From positions 1-14,911 of the forward strand of contig CAKZUU010000250.1 of NCBI GenBank assembly GCA_937922175.1: a stretch of DNA of 14,911 bases, in the 5' to 3' direction. Under the pieces are notes generated by a model. That model was not told where the DNA came from, did no database searches, and was given only the letters and a program-made list of their open reading frames with translations. Every line of letters starts with the position of its first letter. The first letter of the stretch is position 1. A program made the translations under genes and the position numbers. Below, in pieces: positions 6,949-14,172 of this stretch. Source of the stretch: an uncultured Gemmataceae bacterium (GTDB lineage: Bacteria > Planctomycetota > Planctomycetia > Gemmatales > Gemmataceae).

Positions 6949-7189
6949 CGGAGATCTCCTTTCCGGCGGTCACCTGGACCGCGGATTCCCTTCGCGGTGG
7001 ATGTCCCCTCCGAACATCGACCATTTCGCCACGGTGGTCCCGGCCAAACTTTGGTCGAACCCCTACAACGATCCCACGGAAGCGGTGGTTTCGCCGACTG
7101 TAGCCGAAGTGGTGATTGCACGGAGCGTGCATCGCGCACCGCTTGTGCCAACTGCAAAAACAAGTCGATCCGTCCCGGAACCGTCCTCA

Positions 7190-8641
7190 ATGTCGAACCT
7201 AACCCCGCTGGTCGATCACCCTCTCGTCTCTCGCTACGCCAGCCCCGAGATGGCCCGCATCTGGTCTCCCGTCCGACGCTTCTCCACTTGGCGGCGACTG
7301 TGGCTCGCCTTGGCCGAATCCCAAGCCGAACTCGGGCTGACCGGAGATGATGGCCGACCCCGCATTCGATCTGAGCAACTCGATGCCATGCGGCGTCACC
7401 TCGACGACATCGACCTGTCCAAGGCCGATGAATACGAACGGCGATTCCGACACGATGTGATGGCCCATATCCACACCTTCGCCGACGCCTGCCCCGAAGC
7501 TCGCGACATTATTCACTTAGGTGCGACGAGCTGCTTCGTGACCGACAACGCCGACCTCCTTTTGATGCGGGAGAGTTTGAAGCTCCTGATCGACCGACTT
7601 GTCGGAGTCATTCGCCGACTCGCCCTCTTTGCTCGGACCTGGCGCGATGAGCCGACCTTGGGCTTCACTCATTTCCAGCCCGCTCAGTTGACGACGATTG
7701 GCAAACGGGCCTGCCTGTGGCTGTATGACTTCCTCCTCGATTTTCGCGAACTCGAATATCGACTGGAAACCCTCAAATTTCGCGGGGTCAAGGGCACGAC
7801 GGGCACACAAGCCAGTTTCTTAGCCTTGTTCCGTGGCGACCATGAACGAGTTCGCCGGCTCGACGAACTTGTCGCCCGCAAAATGGGTTTCGCGCACGTT
7901 TACCCTGTCACCGGCCAAACCTACTCCCGGAAGGTGGACGCCCAAATGTTGGCCAGCCTCGGGGGACTCGGGCAAACGGTTCATAAATGGGGGACAGACC
8001 TCCGGCTCCTCGCGCACCGGCAGGAAATCGACGAACCGTTCGAGGCCGAACAGGTCGGTTCCTCCGCGATGGCGTATAAGCGCAATCCGATGCGCGCCGA
8101 ACGCATGTGCAGCCTGGGACGCTTTCTCGATGGCTTACCTTCGCTGGCAGGCCAGACCGCTGCTACCCAATGGCTGGAGCGGACCCTGGACGACAGTGCG
8201 ATCCGTCGCTTGATCCTGCCGCAGGCTTTTTTGGCGGCGGATGCTGTCCTCCGGCTCGCCGCGAACCTCGCGGGCGGTCTCATCGTGAACGTCGCCATCG
8301 TTCGCCGCGAGGTGTCCCAGTTTCTCCCCTACCTCGCCACCGAAAATATCCTCATGGAAGCCGTTCGACTCGGCGGCGATCGCCAAGATCTGCATGAGCG
8401 AATCCGACGGCATAGCCATGCCGTCACCGCACAAGTCAAACAAGGCGGATCTAGTGACCTGCTCGAACGACTGAAGGCAGACCCGGCTTTTCGCGGCATC
8501 GACTGGGACCACGCTCTTGATCCGGTCGCCTTCGTGGGTCGCGCACCAAACCAAGTGGACGAATTCTTAACCTCCGAGATCGAGCCTCTCCTGGCACGAT
8601 TTCCCGAAAATACGGCACTCGACGAAGAAATTCAGCGCTGA
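7190..8641 (+). CDS. purB: Adenylosuccinate lyase, eukaryotic-type
   Basis: This fumarate-lyase superfamily enzyme converts adenylosuccinate to AMP and SAICAR to AICAR, releasing fumarate, in purine synthesis. The 483-residue length and the motifs LVSRYASPEM, RHDVMAHIHTFA, IHLGATSC, GFTHFQPAQLTT (His161) and RGVKGTTGTQASF match the animal enzyme almost block by block. The superfamily signature is GSSAMAYKRNP, with catalytic Ser291 and Lys297; the usual Pro of SSAMPYKRN is Ala here. The classical bacterial PurB is shorter (about 430 residues) and more divergent. The frame is open upstream to 6881, but the ATG at 7190 is preferred: it leads directly into the conserved N-terminus, while the longer version would overlap the start of the minus-strand gene at 6948. 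No clear Shine-Dalgarno or terminator was seen. It stands alone, with no other purine gene nearby. Confidence 0.95.
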   Translation: MSNLTPLVDHPLVSRYASPEMARIWSPVRRFSTWRRLWLALAESQAELGLTGDDGRPRIRSEQLDAMRRHLDDIDLSKADEYERRFRHDVMAHIHTFADACPEARDIIHLGATSCFVTDNADLLLMRESLKLLIDRLVGVIRRLALFARTWRDEPTLGFTHFQPAQLTTIGKRACLWLYDFLLDFRELEYRLETLKFRGVKGTTGTQASFLALFRGDHERVRRLDELVARKMGFAHVYPVTGQTYSRKVDAQMLASLGGLGQTVHKWGTDLRLLAHRQEIDEPFEAEQVGSSAMAYKRNPMRAERMCSLGRFLDGLPSLAGQTAATQWLERTLDDSAIRRLILPQAFLAADAVLRLAANLAGGLIVNVAIVRREVSQFLPYLATENILMEAVRLGGDRQDLHERIRRHSHAVTAQVKQGGSSDLLERLKADPAFRGIDWDHALDPVAFVGRAPNQVDEFLTSEIEPLLARFPENTALDEEIQR

Positions 8642-8648
8642 CGAAAAT

Positions 8649-8697
8649 GTTCATAAATTGTCGATAATTCAATAGTAAGTTCTCAAATTGTGGACAA
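8649..8697. repeat. Imperfect 19-bp direct repeat with DnaA-box-like cores
   Basis: The units 8649-8667 and 8679-8697 agree at 15 of 19 positions and are exactly 30 bases apart, about three helical turns. Read on the minus strand, the cores are TTATCGACA (8667-8659) and TTGTCCACA (8697-8689). The second equals the DnaA box known from actinobacteria, and the first is one base from TTATCCACA. A third similar core, TTGTCAACA (8770-8762), lies in the same orientation but overlaps a promoter -35. The repeat may bind DnaA or another regulator. Confidence 0.45.
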
Positions 8698-8763
8698 ATA
8701 TATCATTAGTTCCCCTCCTTCGTCACGCGCAATTCCTGTCGTGGCCACATGCTGGATCAGTTG

Positions 8764-8793
8764 TTGACAAAACTCCGAGCGTCTTGGTAAAAT
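8764..8793 (+). promoter_or_regulatory. Strong sigma-70-type promoter with extended -10
   Basis: A perfect TTGACA (8764-8769) is separated by 18 bases from TAAAAT (8788-8793, 5 of 6). TGG directly before the -10 (8785-8787) forms an extended -10 element. Transcription would start near 8800 and run toward gna1, whose ATG is over 760 bases away, so it may instead drive a small RNA or the 8851-9090 frame. A second, weaker -10 copy lies at 8833-8838. Confidence 0.55.
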
Positions 8794-9562
8794 CCGCAAA
8801 GCCAGAATTTTAAGAAAAATAGATGAAATGGGTAAAATATTAGGCCGCAAATGTCGGAACGAGTTACCAGCGTCGGTGGCGAACGGCAGTGGTCTGTTAT
8901 CGAACGTCGTCGACTCCGGCGACTCGGGAGGGTAACTGTCGAATCGAGCCGCCACGGAACAGACGTCGTGGTGATGACGGTCGATCGCTCGTGGGTCAGC
9001 ACGGCCGGGCACCGAATGGTGGCTGGTGATTCTGGGGGGGCGTCCTCCCACCGCCAAGTGACGAACAAACGAATCTCGCGATTGCTCTAGCCGACCCGTG
9101 GGCAAGTGTGATACCACAGTCGGTCGCCGAGAAAGACTCGATCAGGGAACCGGGAAGTCTCTGCGAGCTTTCTGCGACGAATCGCGGGAAAACCCGATCT
9201 GGTCGGTGCGCTTGAGTTGGGAGACCGTATTTTGTCGGTTCCTGCCATCGGTTGGGAAGCTGTTTGGACGTGAAGAGCGGACGATCCGTGATCGAGGTGG
9301 ATTTGTTTCGAGGCATTGGTCAACGGCATGACTTCGATTTGGCTCTTTGCCAAGCGGCAAAGATCGTTCAACCATGTCAACGGTTCGTCGAGGAAACGAG
9401 GAGGAGAACTCGTCGAGTTGAAGGTTGACGGTTGGACGAGTGGTGAAGGTTTGACCAAATTTGCTGGATGAATCGAGTTCCGGGAACGACGGCTGAATCG
9501 TGCGCATCAAAGAGAGGCAAGCGCGGCTCGCTTCCTTGCGGTTCGCTCGAGGGCTTCCGTTC

Positions 9563-10027
9563 ATGGCGACCTGTCAGGTGAAATCGATCGCCGGTGCGGC
9601 CAATCGTACTCACGTCATTCGGCTGCTGGAACCGGGCGATTTCGACAGCGGATTCTTGGAAACGCTGAATTCGTTGCGAGAGACGGGCTTAACGGCAGAT
9701 GAAGCCGTGCAGATCTTGGATAACCGCTTGCCGAATATCCGAACTTACGTGTTGCTCGAGGATGGACAGGTGGCGGCGACAGCCACATTGATGGTTGAAC
9801 AAAAGTTCATTCATCGTGGGGGCATTGTGGGGCACATCGAGGACGTGGCCACTCGACCCGACAAACGCGGCCGAGGTCTGGCTCGACGCCTGTTGGAACA
9901 TGTCATCGAAGAGGCTCGAGCTGCCGGATGTTACAAGGTCATTCTCGATTGCAGCGCCGAGGTGGAGCCGTTTTACGAGCGAATCGGCTTCCGCCAGGCC
10001 GGACGTTGCATGCGGGTGGACTTGTAG
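9563..10027 (+). CDS. gna1: GNA1-type glucosamine-6-phosphate N-acetyltransferase
   Basis: This 154-residue GNAT-fold protein is predicted to acetylate glucosamine-6-phosphate with acetyl-CoA, giving GlcNAc-6-phosphate. It aligns along its whole length with yeast Gna1 from memory: IRLLEPGDF, VEQKFIHRGG, GHIEDVA (Glu93-Asp94), GRGLARRLL (the acetyl-CoA pyrophosphate loop, about 103-111), CYKVILDC (Asp129) and FYERIGF (Tyr138). The Gna1 active-site residues Glu98, Asp99, Asp134 and Tyr143 match at a constant offset of five. The length equals the family's 150-160 residues when the ATG at 9563 is used. That start has GAGGG nine bases upstream and is preferred to an in-frame ATG at 9500. The next gene is glmS, which makes the substrate. 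A 160-bp gap separates them and no terminator was seen, so co-transcription is possible. The tail after Met150 differs from yeast. Confidence 0.87.
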   Translation: MATCQVKSIAGAANRTHVIRLLEPGDFDSGFLETLNSLRETGLTADEAVQILDNRLPNIRTYVLLEDGQVAATATLMVEQKFIHRGGIVGHIEDVATRPDKRGRGLARRLLEHVIEEARAAGCYKVILDCSAEVEPFYERIGFRQAGRCMRVDL

Positions 10028-10187
10028 TCGGCAACCGCCGGCCCAAAGCAAGAACGTCGAACCCAGCGTTGAAATGACATCACGAAGGCCAGCAACGGGC
10101 GGAGCGGCCGAGCGGGCTTTTGTTCGGGGAGTGCCTTGAGGCCTCGGTCCTCCTTTGCTTGATTGGGAGTCTTTCGAGGAGACGCAA

Positions 10188-12032
10188 ATGTGTGGCATTG
10201 TCGGATACGTGGGTCATCGCGAAGCAGCCCCCATTTTGATCAATGGCCTGAAACGCCTGGAATATCGAGGCTATGACAGCGCGGGGTTGGCGACGATCAC
10301 TGGTCCGAAGTTGCACTTGCGAAAAAAGGCGGGTCGCGTCTCGCACCTGGCTGAGTTGGTTCAGGAAAAGCCCGCGCCGGGAGTGGTGGGCATCGCCCAT
10401 ACCCGATGGGCGACTCACGGCCCCGCAAATGACGTCAATGCTCATCCTCATGTGGGCGGCGAGAACGGCAATACGATCGTCGTGGTCCACAACGGCGTGA
10501 TCGAAAATTATGCGCCGCTGAAACGTCGCCTCGTGGAAGAAGGGGTCGAGTTCCAAAGCGATACTGATACCGAGGTCATTGCTCATCTCATTGCCCAACA
10601 CATGCAGGGCGATCTCATGGAGGCGGTGCAGGCCGTGCTGCCTTTGCTCAAGGGGACCTACGGCTTGGTCGTCATGTCGCCCACGGAGCCGAGTCTTTTG
10701 GTCGGGGCCCGACTCGGCAGCCCTTTAGTTTTGGGGATCGGGGAGGACGAAATTTACTTGGCGAGTGATCCGTCGGCCTTGGCGGGTTGGAGCAACCGAG
10801 TGGTCTATTTGCAAGATCGACAAATGGTTGCCGCGACGGCGTCCGGTTGGCAGGTCTTCGATTCGACACGTGAGATGATCGCGGTTGATATCCATCCCTT
10901 GGACCTTCGAGCGGCGGACGCGGAGTTGAATGGTTTCCCCCACTACATGCTGAAGGAGATCTATGAGCAACCCGAGACGGTGGAAAACGCGATGCGCGGC
11001 CGGCTGAGCCTGGACGAGGCAACGGCCCATTTCGGCGGTTTGAATCTCTCGCCCCGCCAGCTCCGCCGCGCGTCACGCCTGATTCTCACGGGGTGCGGCA
11101 CGAGTTATCACGCAGGCCTCGTCGGCGAATATCTCATCGAGGAATTCGCCCGGATTCCCGTCGAAGTCGAGTACGCCAGCGAGTTTCGCTATCGCAATCC
11201 CCCGATCGATCACGATACCATCGTGTTGGCCATCACGCAGTCGGGCGAGACGGCTGATACCCTGGCTGCTCTCCGCGAAAGCAAGCGGAAAGGACACCCC
11301 ACGCTGGCGATTTGCAATGTCGTGGGCAGTACCATCGCTCGGGAAGCGGACGGCGGCGTTTACCTCCATGCCGGACCGGAGATCGGCGTCGCCAGCACCA
11401 AGGCGTTTACCTCCCAAGTGACGGTCCTCGCCTTGTTGGCGTTGCATTTTGGTCGAATGCGCAATCTCTCCTCGATGCAGGGGGCACGCATGATCGATGA
11501 GTTGCAAGCCCTGCCGGCGATGGTCCGTGAGACCCTCAATTGTCACGAACAGGTTCGCCGTGTGGCCGAGCGCTTCGCCGACTATGACAACATGTTGTAC
11601 CTAGGCCGACAGTATCTTTACCCAGTCGCTTTGGAAGGCGCTCTGAAGATCAAAGAGATCAGTTACGTTCACGCCGAAGGTTATCCCGCCGCTGAGATGA
11701 AGCATGGCCCCATCGCGTTGGTCGACGAGCACACTCCCTCGGTGTTTCTCATCTCGGGCGGTCCGATCTTTGATAAGGTGATGAGCAATCTCGAAGAGGT
11801 TCGGGCGCGCGGAGGTCCCGTCATCGCTGTCTGTGGCAACGGAGATGATGACATCGTGGCCGCTGTCGAAGATCGTGCCGACGAGGTGATCGTTGTGCCC
11901 GAGGTGCCGGATTACCTTCAACCGATCGTGTTTGCCATCCCCTTGCAACTGTTGGCCTACCATGTTGCCTTACTCCGCGGTTGCGACGTCGACAAACCGC
12001 GAAATCTCGCGAAATCCGTGACCGTCGAGTGA
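10188..12032 (+). CDS. glmS: Glutamine--fructose-6-phosphate aminotransferase (isomerising)
   Basis: GlmS makes glucosamine-6-phosphate from fructose-6-phosphate and glutamine, the committed step to UDP-GlcNAc. The 614-residue protein has the N-terminal class II glutaminase (Cys2 in MCGIVGYVG, HTRWATHG with Arg73-Trp74, NGVIENY from Asn102). Two SIS domains follow (TGCGTSYHAG and ITQSGETADT; then LGRQYLYPVALEGALK). The isomerase residues are Glu490 and His506 in EMKHGP, and the C-terminus is the invariant PRNLAKSVTVE with Lys609. The start must be the ATG at 10188, because Cys2 becomes the N-terminal nucleophile after Met removal; GAGGAG seven bases upstream supports it. An in-frame ATG at 10155 would bury the Cys. 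The gene follows gna1 and converges with the CBS gene after 32 bp. No glmS ribozyme-like element was recognised in the 160-bp leader. Confidence 0.98.
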   Translation: MCGIVGYVGHREAAPILINGLKRLEYRGYDSAGLATITGPKLHLRKKAGRVSHLAELVQEKPAPGVVGIAHTRWATHGPANDVNAHPHVGGENGNTIVVVHNGVIENYAPLKRRLVEEGVEFQSDTDTEVIAHLIAQHMQGDLMEAVQAVLPLLKGTYGLVVMSPTEPSLLVGARLGSPLVLGIGEDEIYLASDPSALAGWSNRVVYLQDRQMVAATASGWQVFDSTREMIAVDIHPLDLRAADAELNGFPHYMLKEIYEQPETVENAMRGRLSLDEATAHFGGLNLSPRQLRRASRLILTGCGTSYHAGLVGEYLIEEFARIPVEVEYASEFRYRNPPIDHDTIVLAITQSGETADTLAALRESKRKGHPTLAICNVVGSTIAREADGGVYLHAGPEIGVASTKAFTSQVTVLALLALHFGRMRNLSSMQGARMIDELQALPAMVRETLNCHEQVRRVAERFADYDNMLYLGRQYLYPVALEGALKIKEISYVHAEGYPAAEMKHGPIALVDEHTPSVFLISGGPIFDKVMSNLEEVRARGGPVIAVCGNGDDDIVAAVEDRADEVIVVPEVPDYLQPIVFAIPLQLLAYHVALLRGCDVDKPRNLAKSVTVE

Positions 12033-12064
12033 GAGCGAGCTGGGCGGTTGGCTTGAAAGACCGG

Positions 12065-12577
12065 CTACGGGTTCACCATCTGCGTCATGTGACGGATGAC
12101 GTCGCGGACGGACAGCACCGCGATCGGTTTGCCGTCTTGGACCACCGGCAAATGGCGGTAGCCTCCCACGTCCATCTTGTGCAAGGCGAACGCCAGACAA
12201 TCTTCGGGGCTGACGGTCTGCGGTTTGGGGGTCATGTAGTCTTTGACGGGCAATTCGCTCAAGGGCCGCTCGATCCCAGCAATTTTCAGGAGCAAGTCGC
12301 GCTCGCTGAAAATCCCGACCAAACAACCGTGATCGTCCACAATCAAGACGGCACCGACTTCGTGATCGAGAAGAAGCTGAACGGCCTGAGCGACGGTCGA
12401 ATCGAGAGGCAACACCACAGGTGAGCGGGGCTGCAATTGGCCCACCGTGTCTTTCATCAGGCTGAACTCGACGCGGTCACTCGGCGTTGGCCTATCGAGC
12501 GCGGTCAAATCACCCATACAGCGGCGGCACTCGCTCTCACCGGGTAGGTTGTCGAAGCCGCAGTAAGGACAGATCAT
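12065..12577 (-). CDS. Zinc-ribbon plus CBS-pair protein
   Basis: The 170-residue product begins with a four-cysteine zinc ribbon (C3, C6, C17, C20). Two CBS repeats follow: about 49-103, with VGIFSERDLL, and about 110-168, with VKDYMT and RHLPVV. A CBS pair forms one Bateman module that usually binds adenosine nucleotides and acts as an energy or ligand sensor. No catalytic domain is attached, so it probably controls a partner protein. The ATG at 12575-12577 starts the zinc ribbon immediately; only a weak GGAAG precedes it. It lies 54 bp after tssK on the same strand with no terminator between, so the two may be co-transcribed. Whether it has any part in type VI secretion is not shown by the sequence. 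Confidence 0.88.
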   Translation of the reverse strand: MICPYCGFDNLPGESECRRCMGDLTALDRPTPSDRVEFSLMKDTVGQLQPRSPVVLPLDSTVAQAVQLLLDHEVGAVLIVDDHGCLVGIFSERDLLLKIAGIERPLSELPVKDYMTPKPQTVSPEDCLAFALHKMDVGGYRHLPVVQDGKPIAVLSVRDVIRHMTQMVNP

Positions 12578-12631
12578 GGCATTCTTCCGCCGGGTTCGCC
12601 CCGGTTCCGTTGATGATCGCTCCGGCGAGGG

Positions 12632-14059
12632 TCATCCGAGCGCGGCTTGGGGGAGGACGTAGAGCGTTACCTGGATGGTGGCTGATTGCCCCCCGCCGGT
12701 CTTGATTCGCAATTTCAATTCGCGTTCGCCTTGAATCGTTCCTTCGATGAGTTTTTCATTGAACCGGATCGCCAACGACAAGGACTTCTCGACGTACTGC
12801 CATTCCGACGGCGTCGAATCTCGATCAATCTGAAAGTAGGTCAGTTCCGGGGCCGCGGGGAGAGCTCGCGGCGGCCTTGGCGAGGGAGTGAAGCGAAGCC
12901 CCGCCGCGCCCTTCGTGAAAATCTGATCGACACGATCGCTGCTGCCGACTTTCATGTCGAGACGGCCGACCTGTGTCAGCAAACGGATGATCTCTTCGCT
13001 GCCGAGCGGGCTGCGAACCCCCAGAAACATCGCGTAGCCGGGCTCCAGCCATTTCGGTTCGATGGCCACCTGCATCCGCAAGCCGGCGCCGATGAAGGGG
13101 CGCTCCTCGTAGCTTGGCTCGTCCACTTCATTCAGCAACCCGTCGAGGTACTGACGCACTTTGTAAAAGCAGCCGCCCAAATCGTCGTGGTCGTAGCGGG
13201 GCAGATCGGGGGGGCGGACGGCGCGGCTAAAGATGGCGAGTTGACCGACCAGTCGGCACAATTCGAGATACGCCGACAAGGGATGCACCCCCTCGATGAA
13301 GGCGAGATTCCCCAGCAGCGCGTGGGCTTCGTTCAAGCGAGACAATTGCCCGATCAATCGAGCGTCCCCTTGACCGTGACTGTCGAGGGTGATGCCGCGG
13401 CTGAGAGCTTGATTGGCGAGCACTTCGATCTTTCGACCGATCCGATCGAACGTCGTCCGCAAGATCCCGATCTGTAGCTCGGGCCAGGCGTCGCAGGTCA
13501 GCGCGGGGGGAATATAAGTGGTGTCGAGTTGCGGGACGGCTTCTGCCCGGGCCGATTTCTCCACCCGTGCCAACGGCAAGGTCTCGAAACCGCTGCTATC
13601 GTCTTGGTCGGTCAGGAGACGAACGTTCCAGCGCCGGACGGAGACGGTCTGTGGATTGCCGCCATTATTCTCGTCTTCGACTTCCTGAAGATCGACGAGG
13701 AATCGGCTTCCCTCGGCGCCGACGTTTGCCCGTCCCAGATGAAGCCGCGGCAGGGCGATCAAGATCGTGACCCGACGGGACTTCATCAACGCCGGTTTCA
13801 AGTCGATGTTGGGCAGACTACCATCTTCGGGCAGGGCCAACACCGTACCGTCGCGAAATCGAACTTCGAGAGACCGCAACGCGAAGCGATAGGTGGCGAG
13901 CGCCTCGGTCTCCCAGGCGATTCGGCGAATCCCCCAGCCGTAGTGGCAACTCCAACGGCTGTCTCGGGCTTGTTGTTGGGCACTGAAACGGTCGGCCGAC
14001 TGAAAATGCTGCGGCCGCAAAAACATACCCTCATACCAATGGATGCCGCGAGCGCTCAT
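12632..14059 (-). CDS. tssK: Type VI secretion baseplate protein TssK (ImpJ/VasE)
   Basis: The 475-residue protein carries the TssK N-terminal hallmark HWYEGMFLRPQHFQ (about residues 7-20) and has the family's usual length. TssK is the cytoplasmic baseplate adaptor that links the tail wedges to the TssL-TssM membrane complex. The later parts, with GVHPLSAYLELCRLVGQLA and RPFIGAGLRMQVAI, also read as TssK. Residue Leu474-Gly475 is followed by the stop at 12632-12634. The ATG at 14057-14059 has AAAGG six bases upstream and starts the family sequence directly. It is divergent from tssL across 113 bp and may be co-transcribed with the CBS gene. In many T6SS clusters tssK and tssL are adjacent on one strand, so the divergent order is noteworthy. 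No frameshift or missing block was seen. Confidence 0.93.
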   Translation of the reverse strand: MSARGIHWYEGMFLRPQHFQSADRFSAQQQARDSRWSCHYGWGIRRIAWETEALATYRFALRSLEVRFRDGTVLALPEDGSLPNIDLKPALMKSRRVTILIALPRLHLGRANVGAEGSRFLVDLQEVEDENNGGNPQTVSVRRWNVRLLTDQDDSSGFETLPLARVEKSARAEAVPQLDTTYIPPALTCDAWPELQIGILRTTFDRIGRKIEVLANQALSRGITLDSHGQGDARLIGQLSRLNEAHALLGNLAFIEGVHPLSAYLELCRLVGQLAIFSRAVRPPDLPRYDHDDLGGCFYKVRQYLDGLLNEVDEPSYEERPFIGAGLRMQVAIEPKWLEPGYAMFLGVRSPLGSEEIIRLLTQVGRLDMKVGSSDRVDQIFTKGAAGLRFTPSPRPPRALPAAPELTYFQIDRDSTPSEWQYVEKSLSLAIRFNEKLIEGTIQGERELKLRIKTGGGQSATIQVTLYVLPQAALG

Positions 14060-14172
14060 GCGTGCCTTTCATTCAACCTTCGAGAGAAAAGACGTTCGTT
14101 GTTGTATCCCCGACCTCGGCCAAAAGAAACATCCCCGAACCTTCGCTGTTCATCGACGACCGGAATTGTAAC

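Larger units (their letters stand above)
8642..9562. other. 921-bp region without a convincing protein gene
   Basis: No frame on either strand gives a recognisable product. The first 60 bases (8641-8700) have only 16 G/C, against a clearly GC-rich background, and AT-rich tracts continue to about 8840. This part holds a 19-bp imperfect direct repeat, DnaA-box-like sequences and a strong promoter motif. The segment GGTAAAAT occurs twice (8786-8793 and 8831-8838), each followed within a few bases by CCGCAAA. A plus-strand 79-codon frame (8851-9090, Arg-rich) begins about 50 bases after the predicted transcription start, with only a weak AGG before it. It is the best small-gene candidate but shows no domain. 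The 9100-9560 part is ordinary GC-rich sequence with one 7-bp hairpin at 9345-9362. It could be a decayed gene, an RNA gene or regulatory DNA. Confidence 0.5.

Noticed and set aside
6881..7189. N-terminal extension of the purB frame
   Set aside because: It overlaps the start of the secreted-protein gene on the other strand and adds residues absent from the lyase family.
8683..9117. Minus-strand open frame of 144 codons in the intergenic region
   Set aside because: Its low-complexity, Ser/Arg/Pro-rich product has no family resemblance and runs through the AT-rich control region.
9345..9362. CTTTGCC-AAGC-GGCAAAG hairpin
   Set aside because: A clean 7-bp stem, but no T run and no gene ending nearby; it could belong to an RNA but there is no further support.
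9142..9564. Minus-strand open frame of 140 codons next to gna1
   Set aside because: The product resembles no family, and its start overlaps the gna1 start region; overlapping alternatives in other frames are equally long.
10155..10187. Earlier in-frame ATG for glmS
   Set aside because: It would place residues before the catalytic Cys, which must become the N-terminus; the ribosome site fits 10188.
10028..10187. Possible glmS ribozyme or riboswitch in the glmS leader
   Set aside because: No recognisable conserved core or pseudoknot layout was seen, and the upstream gna1 gene suggests an operon rather than an autonomous leader.
14075..14145. AACCTTCG repeated at 14075-14082 and 14138-14145 between tssK and tssL
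   Set aside because: An 8-mer repeated twice in 113 bp can occur by chance and has no extended similarity or symmetry.
14062..14172. N-terminal extension of tssL
   Set aside because: It would occupy the whole divergent spacer up to the tssK start and looks unlike the DotU family.
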